From positions 84,018,342 to 84,076,341 of the forward strand of contig CM043953.1 in the NCBI GenBank assembly GCA_014529385.2: DNA of 58,000 nucleotides, read 5' to 3'. Source of the stretch: Adiantum capillus-veneris (lineage: Eukaryota; Streptophyta; Polypodiopsida; Polypodiales; Pteridaceae). This document shows, piece after piece, positions 24,506-37,400 of the stretch; within the stretch, counting starts at the first letter, position 1; every line of letters starts with the position of its first letter. The position numbers and the translations under genes are program-made. Below the pieces are notes generated by a model. That model did no database searches, was not told the DNA's origin, and saw only the letters and a list, made by a program, of their open reading frames with translations.

Positions 24506-27500
24506 GCGTTTTTGTCTTCGAAAACAACTAATGTTTTTCATTGTGGCATCCTACAAGGATCCAGCTGTTTGCTTGACCGGAACATGGTTCAGTAGGAGGT
24601 TCAATGAAACCAAGAGGAACATCTTGATTTTCCACATTGTTGTCCATTTGCAACCATCTTGTGTTTCCGGTTCCTATGCAATCATAGTGTGTAGACTCCA
24701 TTTAGAACACACATGAGCATGCTAAACTAGTTATCACAACAAAGATGTACCCAAAGAGTACCTCTTTTCATTTTCCATAAAAGTAATTTGTTGACATAAC
24801 TCATCAACCAAGTTTAAGTCCTTGATTTGTTCTCAAATTTCATGAGTAAACAACCCCACCATAACTAGTGTTCAAGGTTGAAAACATGACTTATACATAA
24901 AGAGACTAAACCTAGTCATAAACATGCTTGAACTAATGCTAAGTGGTAAGCAAACTCCAAGTAGAGCAATAAATGCTTACTAAGTGGATTGCTTGGTGCT
25001 AACGTACGCACAGCCTGCATATCCTTTAGCACAAGATTACACCTTGTAATCTGCCTATCCTCCTTGGATAACGGATAGTACTGAGGTGTTTTTTCCCACA
25101 ATTTACAGACAGTCTTCCTAGATGATTGATAAACGGGGATCACAATATCATATAACATTGTTGAGCAAACAACAATGTCCTGAATAGCCATCTTGGTTAA
25201 CTTGAAAAATCCACCATCACCCACACCAAGCCATGACCTCTATTGGTGATTGGTAGACCCAAAAGTAAGCTTGTAGAGATACTGCAGATAGAGTGCAAAA
25301 TGCTTCATAAGCAACAGCTTGATGAATACACATGCCATTCCAAATCAGCCTTTGCTAAACACTAGGGCCCATAACACCTCGTGTGCATGCATTTAGCAGA
25401 AAACAAATTTGAACCTATATATCTATAATCGTCCTTGCCAATACTTATGGCGATTGTGATGCTTCTAGTAAATAGTTGCAAAAAGAAACTAAATACTTTC
25501 TATTGCAATCGTTTGCAAGCCTTGTTGAAACGTTTGAACCATAATAGAAGGTGAAACAGAAGCCACTTCTAGGTACAAACAATGAAACTTCTTCATTAAC
25601 AACTCATAACCTTGCTATATGTATAAACAACCATCTGTAATGTTGTTTAGCAGCACTTGTACCTTAACAAGTCATTTTAAGTATCCGACAATTTTTTGCC
25701 ACTAAAATTTCTCTTGATACGTCGTGCTGAAAATGGTCTAGAAAACAAATTTAGCCGGTACCTAGGGACATCATCGCGACACATAATTGAAGTAGCGGCG
25801 CTAGTGTCTATCCCAGAGACTTATATTCTCCACATGTGGAATATGTCTTAGATAAGGATGTCTAGAAAAAAACATCTTTCAAGTACGCGATGTACTTAGT
25901 TGTGGAGGTCATTGTAAACACGCACGCAACGTGCGTGAGAGAGACCCTCATTATCCATGCTCCACACTAGCTAAACCGAACTCCTTGATTTCCTAGACCA
26001 TGATGTATCCCATGTGACAACACGTGCCAAATCAACCCCTACAAGTGGGTCCATAACTGCGGAATGCAAAAATTTATTGTGGACGCTAAAGCCCAAATTT
26101 ATTAGCTCTTATGTGACCTTGTCATCTCATTGAAGAGCAAAAATGGATGAAAGCAATCAAGCTGAGTCACCCGACTAAAAAATTTAAGCAAATCATATTG
26201 AAAAATGGAACTAAACCAAATCCAATGCATACGTGGAGGTTGAGCATAGTGTTCCCCTATCTATAGGGAAAGGTAACTGCCCAATTTTTCCGCCTGCAAA
26301 GGCCTAGGAGCACTAAGTGAAAATTAATGAAATGCAAGTAATATTGCACACATAACCTTGGGTGTTGCCCTTGCAATCCAAACCCCGTGGTTAAACTTTG
26401 TAGGAAAACCGCTTTACTAGCAGCCAACCCTTGGCCTATGTCTATGATCCCCCCCTTGGGCTGGCCCGTGTCAGTATGTTCCATTGGAAGTTGAAACCTT
26501 CCAACTACCCATTGGCAGTCTGTGGACTCCTTTCCTTGAAAATGCAAGTGTGATGGGTCCAAGAATTGATCATCAACACTTGAAAAAATGATTGAGTAAT
26601 CACAAGATGGGTCTTACCCTAAAACTGTATTCGTATAGACACTCTTAGTGCTATAAAAGATCCACTCAAGTTCAAATCGCATTTACCATTCGATGTGCTC
26701 TAAACCCAAAAATCCATCATCTTGGTTTTTTGTGAACAGTTGTGCTTTTCGAAATGTTGGCTTCATCTATACACCTTGGTAGAGATAAGACCTTACGAGT
26801 TTAGGACGGTCAAAAACTCAACTTGACTTTCACACTTAAAGTGTGTAGGGCTAAAATAATGCCCAAAAAATCACTAATGGCAAGACTCTTGCTTGTCCAT
26901 TATAATCGATGGATACTTAACCGGATGGATTACAAAAAGATGGCTCTTATCCATTTCAAAATAGGTGGCAATGGCTCTTAGCCCTTCCTATTACCATATT
27001 GACATAGAAAGATGTCAAGAAAATCATGCCTAGTTTCTTTTTTCCCAGATGGAAGTTGAGAAGAGAGAGAGAGAGAGACAGAGAGAGAATGCTGGGCTGA
27101 GGAAAACCCCTTATTCGAATGTGATATATGCCCCTTGCATGTGATCCCATGCAAACCATGGCTATGTCTTAGTGTAGCCTAGAAGCGTAAAACTACACGC
27201 CCTTGTAGAGAGAGACTAAGCTTATCCTATAAGCATATAACTGTGTACTTGTACCACGCCCTCGTATGGAGAGGTACCATAAGTCACATCCTGTCCCATT
27301 GAACTTGTATGTGATCGTGATTGTATTAGGGTAATTGTAAATACGACACTTTGCCTATGAATAACATTAAAAATATTTTAAGATATCAACGACGTACCTT
27401 GTTCTTGACAGAGTATTTAACGTTATAGCGGAAGCGTATGCAATGATGGATGTTGTAAGGCCATCATACTAGTATGCCATGCATAAAAAGCAAAAAAAAA

Positions 27501-29574
27501 AAGAATAATAAGCCCTTGGCGTCCATGATAGCCTCAACTATGTGAGCCGTTGGTATGCGTGCCATGCATGATTACACTGGAATGGATACATTGTACTGCA
27601 ACCTTTCCTATGAGATTATATCCACGGAGTGCTAAAGATGTGTGCCATTATCATTGATCTATAGTCAATCGATAATACCTGGACACATAAGAGAAGCTGT
27701 GCTTCACATGAAGACAGGCAAAGCACTTTTCTTTGAACAGTGGCTTCGTATGGAGTCTACCCAAGCACTTTGCTTTGCACAACAGAGAAATCTTGTCCAA
27801 AATGAAAAAGTAAAACATACACAAAAAAACAAACATAACTTGAAATGGACTAACCTTGACGCCCACTTTCTGATAATGCCCTCGAATTTGGCTCATAGCC
27901 ATATATGCGAAGGACTTTAGAGTTGTCGAACGTCCCTCCCTTGCCTTCTTGGCTTGATTAAGTCGATCTCTAGTGAGAAAAGATGGAGACATGCTACAAA
28001 AGCTATCAAGTTCATATGCATTATATCTTAGAGTGAAGCCTTGCTTCCTAGAAGTTGATTAGTAAGATGAGGTGGAACTGATATTGAACGCTCATAGCAA
28101 ATAGGTACGCTTGTTGACACACAGGTGTCCAAGTAGAGAAGAATCGATCTTGGCAAAATTTTATAGAGAATTGGCCTTGACAAATCGTGTAGAGTATTGA
28201 GAATCATGAGATTGCCCAATATTGATAGAGATAGCATCGTAGCATAACTATCAAGAGTCAACTATTGACAAACACTATTGAGTGCCCGTGGCATCGAAAG
28301 TCATAGCATCCTCCAGTATGTGTTGTGATCGCATTTGGTTTAGCTCATAGCGGTGGATGTCAATGTGTTTACCACTGCTTCATATACTTACGTTGCCTAC
28401 TCCCTGGCAAGCTACAACACCTAGAAGTGATTATGCATCCAACGCATGGAGATGTGCTCCTGAAAACCTTCTTTCTTGGAAGCCTAATACCCCCCCTTCC
28501 CTCCTTTGCTTGATGTCTATAAGAGGACATAGGAAAAGACATATTAAGTAATGAGAGCTATGGCCCAATTTATTGATAGCCTTATTGTAGGTCCCCATAA
28601 TCAATGATTGCCTTAAAGGCAAGGCATCATGGCATGTAGAAATCCAATTTCACAAACTACCATCATACTCAGATTTTTAAGTCATATCATTCAAGTATCC
28701 CTACATGGAGCCTCGCTCCTTAATCTATACCTATTGACATGCCATGCATGTATGCAAACCGGGTTAAAGGGACATTACCATACTTGGAAATGTCAAAAAT
28801 GGCATACAGATATAGTCGTGCTATCTTCGTTAAGTTCCTCTAGTGTTGTTTGTAAAATGAACGCTAGATCATATTAGCATATGAATAAATTAAACCAGTC
28901 TTGAACCTGTTCTAGTCACGTTGTCTACACAAGCCGTGCTTGTGGGCAACTTATACTGGTTCATACTCCATAGACATCGGGGATAGCTTCATACAGAATT
29001 ATATTCCATAATTTAAACATGATTGATTTACCTGGCTTATGTGACGCAGGCTGTTTATGGCAGCTCGCATCCAATCTTGCATGTCACTGATGACATGGCG
29101 AAGCTCCCAAGCTGATGGCTAAACCTCCCAGCTTGGCTGTTCAGATCACGTGGGCTACTGCCCTTGTTCAAGGATGCAATATAGAAGCCCATGGGCACTG
29201 GCCGGTATTGAAAAAAAAAAATTCCCTAAGGCCAAAGGCCTGTGTGCGCTTTAATGTGGAAACAAAAACGATGGCGATGGCACAACAGAACAATGCGAGG
29301 GCAAGGGAGAGAGTATATGCCAGTGTGATGCGGCCTGGCACTCTCTGCAGTGGCAGAAATCCACTGGCTTAATGGCGTGCACCATTCAATCCCTCCCTTG
29401 CGGCGATTGATGCAGGTCGAAATTTGTCCCCTCCCTCCACAAGCAGTCTTGCACGCAAGCTTTCCTCGTCCTCCTTCTCTGTCGCCTGCCAGGACTACTG
29501 CCCACGGCCTTGCTTCCTTAGTGCATGAGCATGCAAAGTGGTTGCCTTCACGGCCCCCTTGCCCAAAATAGACC
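24506..29574 (-). other. Interior of element B, essentially non-coding
   Basis: The longest frames (about 102 codons at 24916-25224, 101 at 26257-26562, 113 at 27651-27992, 120 at 29226-29588, all minus) have no recognisable domain and do not join into one. A GA-rich run lies at about 27060-27087. The part next to the primer-binding site (29400-29575) resembles the leader of element D: both hold a GGGAGGGGA-type purine run followed by AAATT(T/C)CGACCTGCA. Confidence 0.6.
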
Positions 29575-29587
29575 TGCTCTGATACCA
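29575..29587 (-). other. Primer-binding site of element B (tRNA-iMet type)
   Basis: The plus strand reads TGCTCTGATACCA, i.e. TGGTATCAGAGCA on the minus strand, one base from the LTR at 29589. Confidence 0.93.
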
Positions 29588-29588
29588 A

Positions 29589-29729
29589 TGTAAAGCCCCT
29601 AGTGGGCTGCCTAGAATGAGCCTCCCAACCTCCATTTAAATAGCCCCTTGGGCCTCATTCCCTATCCACACTCGTAGTTGGCCCCTTGGGCCTGGTCCTT
29701 GACCACCGGGCTATGTCCTTGGCATGACA
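29589..29729 (-). repeat. 5' LTR of element B
   Basis: 141 bp. On the minus strand it begins TGTCATGCCAAGG and ends CTTTACA. It contains a TATA-like TATTTAAA (reverse of 29634-29643), followed by GGAGGTTGGGAGG. Element D's LTR has the same arrangement. Confidence 0.9.
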
Positions 29730-30718
29730 GGATTTGCATTTTATAGCCAAGAGTTGTTGGTGTAGGCCTCTACTTCTCGATTCTTGGAGAAGGAGATGGA
29801 GTTCTTCTTGCACACATGAGTTGTGTGTGTGTGTGTAGCAATGAGTTAGAGTAAAATGCAGCCTTCTCTCTCATCTTGGTCGACCCCTCTTGCTATTTTC
29901 TCAGGCTGGCATCCCATTGGTCCCTGTAAAGCTTAGATAATCACAAATTAGAAGCATAATTGCTAGCCTTGTGACATGTGTCCCCCTTTTCCCTTTCGTG
30001 AGAGCTTTAGCTAATTAAATAGTTCAAATAAACTCTCATTGGACCTCTTAGTCTTCTGGCCAATAGGAATTAGGCAAGCCATTGGGTTGTTGAATGCTCA
30101 TTGGACCCCTTGGTAGACTATCCAATAGTCTTCTAGGGAGATTAATTTCTATTGGTTCTTTTATCAAGAATTTTCAAATTGATTAGACTAAATTTACTCT
30201 AGCCTAATTCTCATTGGTCCACCTCTATGGCCATCCAATAGGATTTGAGGGAAGTTTGGGGGCAAATGGCCTAGGAGCCTGACATGTGTCCAATATTCCC
30301 TTTGTGTAAAGGGGGAGCTTTGGAGTGTGTGTGTGTGTGTGTTTATCTCTCATCCCCTACTCTCATGGATCGCCCCCTCCTTGATAGGGATGTGGGAAGA
30401 CTTTTTAGTCTTCCCATGACCATCCAATTTTCCCTTACATTGGCCTTAGGACAATTGAATAAAAAATTAGGAACCTTAGCCTATGGAAGTCTTAATGGAG
30501 CTGAACCTTAGGTCCTTTAAGCCCCATTGAAGCACATTGCTCTTTTGCAGATTGTCTCCCTTTGGATCCCTATTTTCCCTCCCTTCGATCCCTGCAAAGA
30601 TCGGTCTGGCAGCCTTACCAATATTCTATCTTTTACTCCCCTGGTACTTCCCCATATGAAATGATCAGTTTAACATGAGAAAATTATTTGGGAGAGTTAG
30701 ATATTAGTTTTTATGACA

Positions 30719-31845
<1,127 letters not shown>

Positions 31846-32420
31846 TGTGCGCTCCTTGCCGCACTGTCGAAGCAAGGGACTTGCCAATACACCGTATGCG
31901 AGCCACAAACGGATCCAAGCACACAACAAGCCTAAACTAGCAAGCTCAAGAAAACAAAGGGTGTGTCACTCACCGCTCTACGCTCGCCTTCGTGGTGGAT
32001 TCCTCGCCGCGATGAAGAAGAAGCTGCAGTCGTGCCGCGCTCAACCGCTTCGCCGCCGTCGTGCCTTCGTAATGCTCGATCGCACACACACTCTCCCTCT
32101 CTCTCTCTCTCACACACACACACACAAGGAGGTGAAGAAGAAGAAGATGGAGATGGAGCAAGAGCACTCTTCAATTGCACAAATGAGAGAATGAGTAAAA
32201 ATTAGGTTTAGTTGGCTTTTATAGGAGCTCACCCCATTCACACTTGGGCACCCATGCTTAACCAACTAATCCCTTGAATGTCCAAGTTAAAGTGCGCCTC
32301 TCATCGACGATCACTCTACCTTTCCCTATTGGTCCGACAAGCCCGGTACCTGACTCTACCAAATACATTATACACGTCCATCGTAGGTGATGGGGTGTCC
32401 GTGAGCCGTGAGGGTTAACA
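31846..32420 (-). repeat. 3' LTR of element C
   Basis: 575 bp, plus strand TGTGCGCTCC...GGTTAACA. It contains a short CT/CA microsatellite near 32093-32127. It differs from the 5' LTR at about four places (for example GCCGTCG against GCCGTTG, and GGGCACCC against GGGCGCCC). Confidence 0.96.
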
Positions 32421-32433
32421 TGCCCCCCTTCCT
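32421..32433 (-). other. Polypurine tract of element C
   Basis: The minus strand reads AGGAAGGGGGGCA immediately before the 3' LTR, the expected plus-strand primer. Confidence 0.9.
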
Positions 32434-33766
32434 GATGTAGATTCCGTCCTCGGAAGCTATTGAGTTGAAGCTGGTTCGTCGAGGTGGAAGAGCATTTGAG
32501 ATGAATGTCCTTAGCCTTCTTCAGTCACTGCAAAATCAAACAACATTGGCACAGTAATTGCATTCTCTTAAAAAGCATATGCAGTTTTAGGTAGACACAT
32601 TGATTGGTAAAAGAATTTCAAACAATTTGATAGCAATGAACATTAAATTGCAATGTAATCAAATGCATAAACAGATGTAAAGGCAAAAAATTAAACAAGT
32701 CTGGGGTCGCTAATTTGACGGTCGAAAAGCACTAGAGATCGAATATTAATACCATGGGTAAGCTTCTTAACTTTCTGTGGTCAATTAAGTTGTTTAATTG
32801 CGAGAGCCAAGTATTCATGTTCAAGGGCTGACTAGAGGCTATATCTAGAAAACCTTGTAGTTAAGCTACCATAAAAGGAATTTCTCATGAAATCATCGCC
32901 TGACTGATTACTTTTTCTTTGACCCCCCAAGGTCTTTTCACATTGATTCAATTTTGATGTGTGTGCTTATTTTGTATGCCTTGGGTTTTTTGCTTTTCAA
33001 GGAAAAGCGCCCACACTGGGAACCTCTAGGGCTCTAGTACCATAGGCGATACATGTGAGTGAAGTACCAAATCAAGCCGAGATTTCTTTTCCAGCTTAAA
33101 ATTTTACATTGTGGCACTTTGATTTTTTGTTTGTTCATTTTCATCATTTAAATTTTGTAACTTTGGGGGGTCATATAACACTGTTACACTCCCCAGGCTC
33201 ATCACATTAGTAAACTCCCTTTATAATACTTAAGCTAAAGGTCGATAGGGTTAAGCCCACTAGAAAGCCCTAGTACATTTCATACAATGCTGCCTAAATC
33301 GGATTAAGAACCTAAGTAACCATTGCTTATTAGGAAGGCATTCCCCATGGTATTAAGAGAAGATTTCTAATACCTAGCTTGGTCAAACTAGCTTAGTCGG
33401 ACTGCTTGATTTTTACACCTAAACAAGTGATTATGACAAAAGATTACATTGAATTAAATGTTTGATACTAAGCCAATGCGATGAATATTATGCTACCAAT
33501 CACAATCAAAGCAGACAAACATAGATGCAAAAAGATAAGGGCAATGCTAATGGACAAGAAACACCTGTTTGTGTCGATGGTCGCGCTTGATTTGAAGGTT
33601 CCATGAAGGTCCAAATCCTATCAATAGCAACACGCTCCTGTACACACGAGGAAACAAAAGGAATACCTCCAGGAGGCACATCAGTGGGAAAAATTAAAAC
33701 TCCTAAAAAACAAACTCAAAACACAATCTAGACCCCTAACCTACCTATCTGTCACCCCTTTTAGAA
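32434..33766 (-). other. Non-coding 3' region of element C
   Basis: AT-rich, no frame of note on either strand. It lies between the small downstream frame and the 3' LTR. Confidence 0.6.
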
Positions 33767-34198
33767 TCAAGGAAAGAGGATATTATATAAACCGGGTGGC
33801 CACCCTAAGGCTAGGCCTCTATCCTCATCATCTAGATAAATAAAATCGTTGTCCGTGAGGCCATAGTCTTCCTCGGTCTCTATTAGTTCCTCTTCATCAT
33901 CCTCTTGTGCAAGCATGCTAATCAAGAACCTCGTGATGCGTGGATACTCATCTTGTGCAAAAGAATAAGCATGTGCCATTGGAGACACATTCGCTACTGG
34001 GTAGGGATCACTAGTTAGCCATAGACGTATCAGCCATTCTAACTCCTCAAAATTTCTCTCACATGCAAGGCTCTCTATCAAATCCCATTCGCAAGAAAGT
34101 ATAGGGTAGCATACGTAGAACACTTGTTGAAAAGACAAGGGGTACCTTTCATCAAAAATAGAAGTGCATGCCTCTGGTGAAGTAGCCATTTCTGACAA
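33767..34198 (-). CDS. Small acidic protein frame downstream of element C gag-pol, function unknown
   Basis: 143 codons starting MSEMATSPEACTSIF. It has no recognised domain, no signal peptide and no membrane segment. The middle is aromatic/hydrophobic (YPLSFQQVFYVCYPILSCEW, then LEWLIRLWL). The C-terminal half is strongly acidic (QEDDEEELIETEEDYG, IYLDDEDRG), and it ends GWPPGLYNILFP. It lies in the position where Athila-type elements carry an env-like frame, but nothing here resembles an envelope protein (no hydrophobic anchor). It lies between the two polypurine-like tracts of C, so it may be a later-acquired module. Expression would need a spliced or separate RNA. Whether it is translated is unknown. 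Confidence 0.5.
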   Translation of the reverse strand: MSEMATSPEACTSIFDERYPLSFQQVFYVCYPILSCEWDLIESLACERNFEELEWLIRLWLTSDPYPVANVSPMAHAYSFAQDEYPRITRFLISMLAQEDDEEELIETEEDYGLTDNDFIYLDDEDRGLALGWPPGLYNILFP

Positions 34199-34452
34199 GA
34201 CAGATAGATTTGGTTAGGCCATTAAAACATAAGAGTTGTTTTTGTGTGTTGCTTGACTTGATACGGTGAATTTGGACTTATATGTAAGATCTGATAGGGT
34301 GCTCTCTCATTGCTAGGCGCTCTTGCTCTTTACTATTTTTGTTTTTTTGTGAGTATAAGGCTATATATATACATTCCCTAAGATCGGAGATTAAGAGGTC
34401 AGGGAAAAAGGTTGAGAGGGAAGCAAGTGAATGATGGATGTCCACAAACATT

Positions 34453-34470
34453 CCCCCCTTCCTTGGGTAG
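34453..34470 (-). other. Second, internal polypurine-like tract of element C
   Basis: On the minus strand AAGGAAGGGGGGAATG follows the gag-pol stop directly. The preceding bases (ATCTACCC) also match those before the terminal tract (ATCTACAT near 32440), so the two tracts look like copies about 2 kb apart. Confidence 0.7.
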
Positions 34471-34471
34471 A

Positions 34472-37400
34472 TCATACCGTTTGAAATGAGCTTGTCACCC
34501 TTTGAAACCAATTGTTCCAGTTGGTAATAGGTGAGGATTTTTTCCAGTAGTTTTCTATTACCCTAGGTGCCTCGTCAAGTTGTAAGGGTGGTAAGGTACT
34601 CTCCCAGGATTTTATTTGCAACGTTGTTGTAGGTGGTGAACTTACCCCGGAAGGTGCAAACTCTTTCGTGCTTGGATGGATATGTACAGTGTTAGGTGGA
34701 GGTTGTGTCGAAGCTTCTATTTGCATATAGGGACTACATGAAGAGCAAGAAGCTTCATTTGATTTCCCTGTTCCTGAGCTAGGTGGAACAAATCGTTCTT
34801 TCTTTGGTACCCAAACTAGCTCGGGAGCGGGTGTGTAGCATTCTGTGATTTTTTTCTTTCCACGATCATTGATTCGTTTTGGAGCCACAGGATTGGGTTT
34901 ACATGGGCCAGGTGATAGGTAAGAGCACACTTTACGTTTGGGCACCCAGATTTGATCATTTCCTTCATAGTATCCTTGGGCTTCCAATAGTCGTTTAGGA
35001 ATCCAACGCAGCGTTTCTTTACATTTCTTGGAGTGAGTGGTACGGTTCTTACTAGGTTTCCATTTTTTTGCATCAACCATGCTCACTACAGAGGTTTTAG
35101 GGACCCACTTGTATGTTTTCTCTGTTATATTAGGATGGTTCTTGTGTGTTTCAAGCTTTCTTTCAACTACATCAATTGAAGCTCTAGAGAGTTGGGCTAT
35201 GGGGATGTATGGTTCAACCTCCTGGACATGCAATGTCTTGGGTTTTATTTCCTTGGGCAATATCTGAGGGACTATGGCTTGAGTGGTAGGGCTAAGAGTT
35301 GGTTTTTGCGTTGTAACACCCCCAGTCCCCCAATCAATAGTGCATTTGGTGGCTATCATCCACGTGCGGCCTAGGTTTATATTACCCTCCATAGTTCCAG
35401 TAGGCATGACCAAAAAGTCTTGAGCTACCACCCCATTGTCATAACTGACAGAAGTGTGCCAGATTCCAAAAACCGTAGTTTTTTTCTTGTTGACACCCTT
35501 GACTTGGATAATACTCTCAGATAGAGGTGGCTTCCCTAACTGACACCACACCCCATAGGATAGCAGATTGTATTTAGCACCCGTGTCCAATAAGGCGTTA
35601 TATAGCACTTTTCCATAGCCACTATTTAACTCAATGGGGTATCGTAGAGGTGTGTCAGAGTCCAGCCCATCCTCTTCGATTTCCACGTGGAATGCATTTG
35701 TGACCCCAAGGTTAGCCTCTCGTTTTTGTCTTATACGTTGTTGTCGCTCCTTAGCCTCAGCTTGAGCTTGTATCTTGTTTAACTCGGTTTGTGCTTTGGC
35801 GGCCTTCTTTTGATGAATGGCCCGTAGTTCTTCTTGGCTTAAAGGATCATAATATCTTTTGAATTTACTCCCATTGAGGAATCCAATGGTTTCAACTCCA
35901 TCAAGAGTTTCCACACGAAGGGTACCTTGTGGGGTAATTTCACATACTCTATATGGTCCTTTACCAGCATATTTCAACTTTTTCTTCTCTTTACGTACTC
36001 CATACATAAGGACTTTATCACCAACTTTGATATCCTTGTCCTTCACATGGCGATCAAACCACTTCTTTCTCCTATCCTTTTCCACAAGAGCATTTCGCAC
36101 AGCCAACTGTCTCTCTTCGTCTAGTTTTTCTAAGATAAACAAACGCTCGGTTAAGGGGTTACCATTCCATCCTTCTTGCGAAGCTACCCTAAGACTAGGA
36201 ATGACAAACTCCCAAGGCATAACCGCTTCTTGGCCGTATACCATTTTGAATGGCGTACAATTAATAGCCACTTTATAAGCAGTACGATAAGCCCATAGAG
36301 CAGATGTCAACTTCAAATCCCAATCAGTGCGATGAGCTTCTACCGTCTTGGTTAAAATAGAGATTAGAGTCTTGTTGGTGCTCTCGGCTTGTCCATTAGC
36401 TTGCGGGTAATAAGGTGTAGACTTATGGTGGGATATCATAAAGGTCGTGGTAAGCTCTCTTATTACCTCATTTATAAAATGGGTACCATTATCACTAACA
36501 ATTTCAAAAGGGCAACCAAATCTTGTGATAATGTTCTCAAAAAGAAACTTAGCTGTTGTCCTCGCGTCAGCTTTTTGTGAAGCCTTAGCTTCAGCCCACT
36601 TTGTTACATAGTCCGTAGCAACTAGAATATATCGAGATTGAGTGTTGCGAGCTGCGGGACTAATTGGACCTACAAAGTCTAAGCCCCATTTTTCAAATGG
36701 TTGGGTTACTTTAATAGGATGTAAGGGCATTCTGTCCTTGCGCTGTGTGGTCTTGTAACGTTGGCACTCATCACACCCTTTTGTAAAAAGTGATGCATCC
36801 TTAAATAAAGTTGGCCACCAATAGCCTGATTGCAGCACCTTTCTAGCAGTCAGGTCCCCTGAAAAATGTCCTCCTGCTATGCCCATATGTGCTTCTTGCA
36901 AGATATATAAATATTCATCCTCGCGGGCACAACGCCTAAGAATATCGTCCTTGCCTAATCTATACAGGGTTCCGGCAATCAAACAATAGGGTTCACATTC
37001 TTTTACTAGCCTTCGAGCGATATCCTTACGAAGTTCCTTGGGTGGAAAACCATTAACTAAAAAGTTAACAATGTTCTCACTCCATTCAGGCATAGTCTCA
37101 ACTATGAATAGGGAAGTATCGGGTAATTCATCATCAACTCCTGTAGGGGCTTCACCATTGGGTATGCGAGACAAATGATCAGCCATGACGTGCCTTTTAC
37201 CGGGTCTCACTACAATCATGAAATCAAACTCAAGAAGAATTAACAACCATCGTGTGATTCTTCCTGTGGAGCATGGCTTGTTTACCAGATACAGCAACGC
37301 TTGATGATCCACATAAAATACAAACTTGTTTGCCAGAAGGTAGTAGCGAAATTTCTTTACTGCATAAACCATTGCCAAACCTTCTCGCTCTGTAGTGGTG

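Larger units (their letters stand above)
24343..29729 (-). mobile_element. Element B: non-coding LTR retroelement with 141-144-bp LTRs, nested in the solo LTR
   Basis: 5,387 bp, flanked by target duplication GGATT (24338-24342 and 29730-29734). Orientation is minus: the 5' LTR is at the right, followed (leftward) by a tRNA-iMet primer-binding site, about 5 kb of interior, a purine tract and the 3' LTR. Frames are short and show no gag, reverse transcriptase or integrase motif. The exception is just inside the 3' LTR, where the reverse strand reads VFEDKNASPRGE and a stop. This resembles the C-terminal end often seen in plant gypsy polyproteins. B is thus a deleted or replaced gypsy-derived element that would depend on proteins of another. 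It is larger than classic TRIMs (usually under 1-2 kb) but its LTRs are as short as theirs. Confidence 0.88.
23770..30718 (-). mobile_element. Solo LTR related to element A, split by nested element B
   Basis: Reverse-complemented LTR sequence of the element-A family occupies 23770-24342 and 29735-30718. Joined, these make about 1.56 kb, the length of one element-A LTR. The outer ends are TGTAAC (the LTR 3' end, reversed) and ATGACA (the LTR 5' end, reversed). The flanks are the direct repeat AGAAA (23765-23769 and 30719-30723). No internal retroelement sequence belongs to it, so it is a solo LTR left by recombination between two LTRs. The interruption at GGATT is the insertion point of element B. 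Divergence from element A is considerably greater than between A's two LTRs. Confidence 0.92.
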
